Below the pieces are notes generated by a model. That model was given only the letters and a program-made list of their open reading frames with translations. It was not told the origin of the DNA and ran no database searches. From NCBI RefSeq assembly GCF_001500065.1, contig NZ_LQIN01000001.1, forward strand, positions 310,001 to 374,000: a stretch of DNA of 64,000 nucleotides, given 5' to 3'. A program made the translations under genes and the position numbers. The stretch is from Mycobacterium sp. IS-3022 (GTDB taxonomy: Bacteria > Actinomycetota > Actinomycetes > Mycobacteriales > Mycobacteriaceae). Numbering within the stretch: the first letter of the stretch is position 1; each line of letters begins with the position of its first letter. Positions 63,267 through 64,000 of this stretch are shown here, in pieces.

Positions 63267-63474
63267 GATTTGCTCCTGACTCGTCCGACAATTGGGATGG
63301 TCACCAAACGAAACTATCAGGTCACTCGGCGATTGTGGATTCCGGATCGACTGAAGCCGTTGACATTCGAGCTACCCGAGTCCCCATGTGGCAACGACCT
63401 TTTCGGGTATGCGACACGGTTGGCGTTGCGTTTCATACGCTTTCGTCGGGCAGGGCAAACCCGGCAGGCCCGAG

Positions 63475-64000
63475 TTACGCGGGAATCAACTCGACGCCGG
63501 CGAGTGCGACCGCGTCGTCACGCTCTGGTGCGGTCACCGTCGCGACGAATCCGTCGCCGTTCTTCCAGACGCTGGCCTTGAGTGTCTCGCCCGGGAACAC
63601 CACGCCGGCGAACCGGGCACCATAACTTGCGACCCGGGTGGTGTCACCGTCGAGCAGGGCATCCACCATCGCCTTGCACGTCATGCCGTAAGTGCACAGG
63701 CCGTGCAGGATTGGCCGCGGGAACCCGGCAGCTGCTGCGAAGTCGGGATCCGAGTGCAGCGGATTGCGATCGCCGCACATCCGGTAGAGCAGCGCCTGCT
63801 GCGGTGACACCGGGATCGAGAGTTCGAAGTCGGGCGCACGCGACGTGTGGTCCGATGACGAAGACCCAGACGGACCGCGTTCACCACCGAAACCGCCTTC
63901 GCCGCGGGCGAAGATCGAACGCTTCTGTGTCCACAACGGCGTGCCGTCGGGCGCGGTCACCGTGGTCTCCGACCAGATCACCGCTGCCTTGCCCTTGTCC
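63475..64000 (-). CDS. MaoC/hot-dog-fold enoyl-CoA hydratase, 5' end outside window (Rv3538-like)
   Basis: The visible C-terminal part holds the hydratase motif Y-R-M-C-G-D-R-N-P-L-H-S-D-P-D-F-A within the second hot-dog domain of a double MaoC (peroxisomal hydratase 2 type) enzyme, and H-G-L-C-T-Y-G. The frame stays open to base 64000 (residues D-K-G-K-A-A-V-I-W-S-E), so the GTG at 63981 is not the true start. Location matches Rv3538, a side-chain hydratase of the cholesterol cluster. It is separated from the MPT63-like gene by 208 bases with no other gene visible. Confidence 0.82.
   Translation of the reverse strand, partial: DKGKAAVIWSETTVTAPDGTPLWTQKRSIFARGEGGFGGERGPSGSSSSDHTSRAPDFELSIPVSPQQALLYRMCGDRNPLHSDPDFAAAAGFPRPILHGLCTYGMTCKAMVDALLDGDTTRVASYGARFAGVVFPGETLKASVWKNGDGFVATVTAPERDDAVALAGVELIPA

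Overview
The window is high-GC actinobacterial DNA. Its gene content and order match the cholesterol-catabolism (KstR/KstR2) region that Mycobacterium tuberculosis carries at about Rv3538-Rv3575c. The accessory genes, including 3-hydroxybutyrate use, a Rieske/P450/Baeyer-Villiger operon and 13E12-type HNH proteins, suggest a fast-growing environmental mycobacterium (Mycolicibacterium-like). Orthologue names below come from recognising sequence and synteny from memory; no search was run.

Layout. 1-3.4 kb: end of a methyltransferase-like gene, then a zinc/manganese-type ABC uptake operon with a Fur/Zur-like box at its start. 3.4-14.6 kb: LacI regulator, an APH-fold kinase, short trehalose-phosphatase and kstR, then divergent fadE34, an exported protein, kshB and hsaACDB (steroid rings A/B). 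14.6-20.5 kb: an alpha/beta hydrolase, then a LysR-controlled ketone-body operon (MHS transporter, 3-hydroxybutyrate dehydrogenase, acetoacetyl-CoA synthetase). 20.4-21.7 kb: a 13E12/HNH protein. 21.8-34.5 kb: the first half of the KstR2 regulon (fadD3, fadE31-32-33, aspB, an MFS gene; divergent fadE30-ipdF; kstR2-fadA6), interrupted by a DUF2563/ESX-type exported-protein module. 34.5-47.9 kb: an accessory island with an alcohol dehydrogenase, a satD pair with a three-copy repeat in its promoter, and an operon encoding a 49-residue membrane protein, acyltransferase, P450, reductase, Rieske oxygenase, Baeyer-Villiger monooxygenase, aldehyde dehydrogenase and a frameshifted ChoD-type oxidase, with a divergent PucR-type regulator. 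48-53.2 kb: the second half of the KstR2 regulon (ipdC, ipdB, ipdA, echA20 and two SDRs). 53.2-61.5 kb: ddn-like gene, a small NTF2/SnoaL-like gene, fadA5 and the igr operon (cyp125, fadE28, fadE29, chsH2, chsH1, ltp2). 61.5-64 kb: a membrane protein, an MPT63-like secreted protein and a MaoC-type hydratase cut by the window end.

How it works together. Cyp125 oxidises the sterol side chain. FadE34, FadE28/29, ChsH1/H2, FadA5 and Ltp2 shorten it by beta-oxidation and retro-aldol cleavage. KshB supplies electrons to 9-alpha-hydroxylation, and HsaA/B/C/D open rings A and B. FadD3 activates the remaining C/D-ring acid (HIP), and FadE30, IpdF, IpdC, EchA20, IpdAB, FadA6 and FadE31-33 take it to central metabolites. 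I can read four clean KstR-type operators plus one imperfect, and three KstR2-type operators, exactly at the divergent promoters expected. The least explained parts are the 37-46.5 kb oxidative operon, whose Rieske protein lacks expected metal ligands and whose ChoD-like gene is frameshifted, and the repeat array in front of satD. No tRNA, rRNA, CRISPR or insertion sequence was seen. No gene-free stretch exceeds 300 bases.
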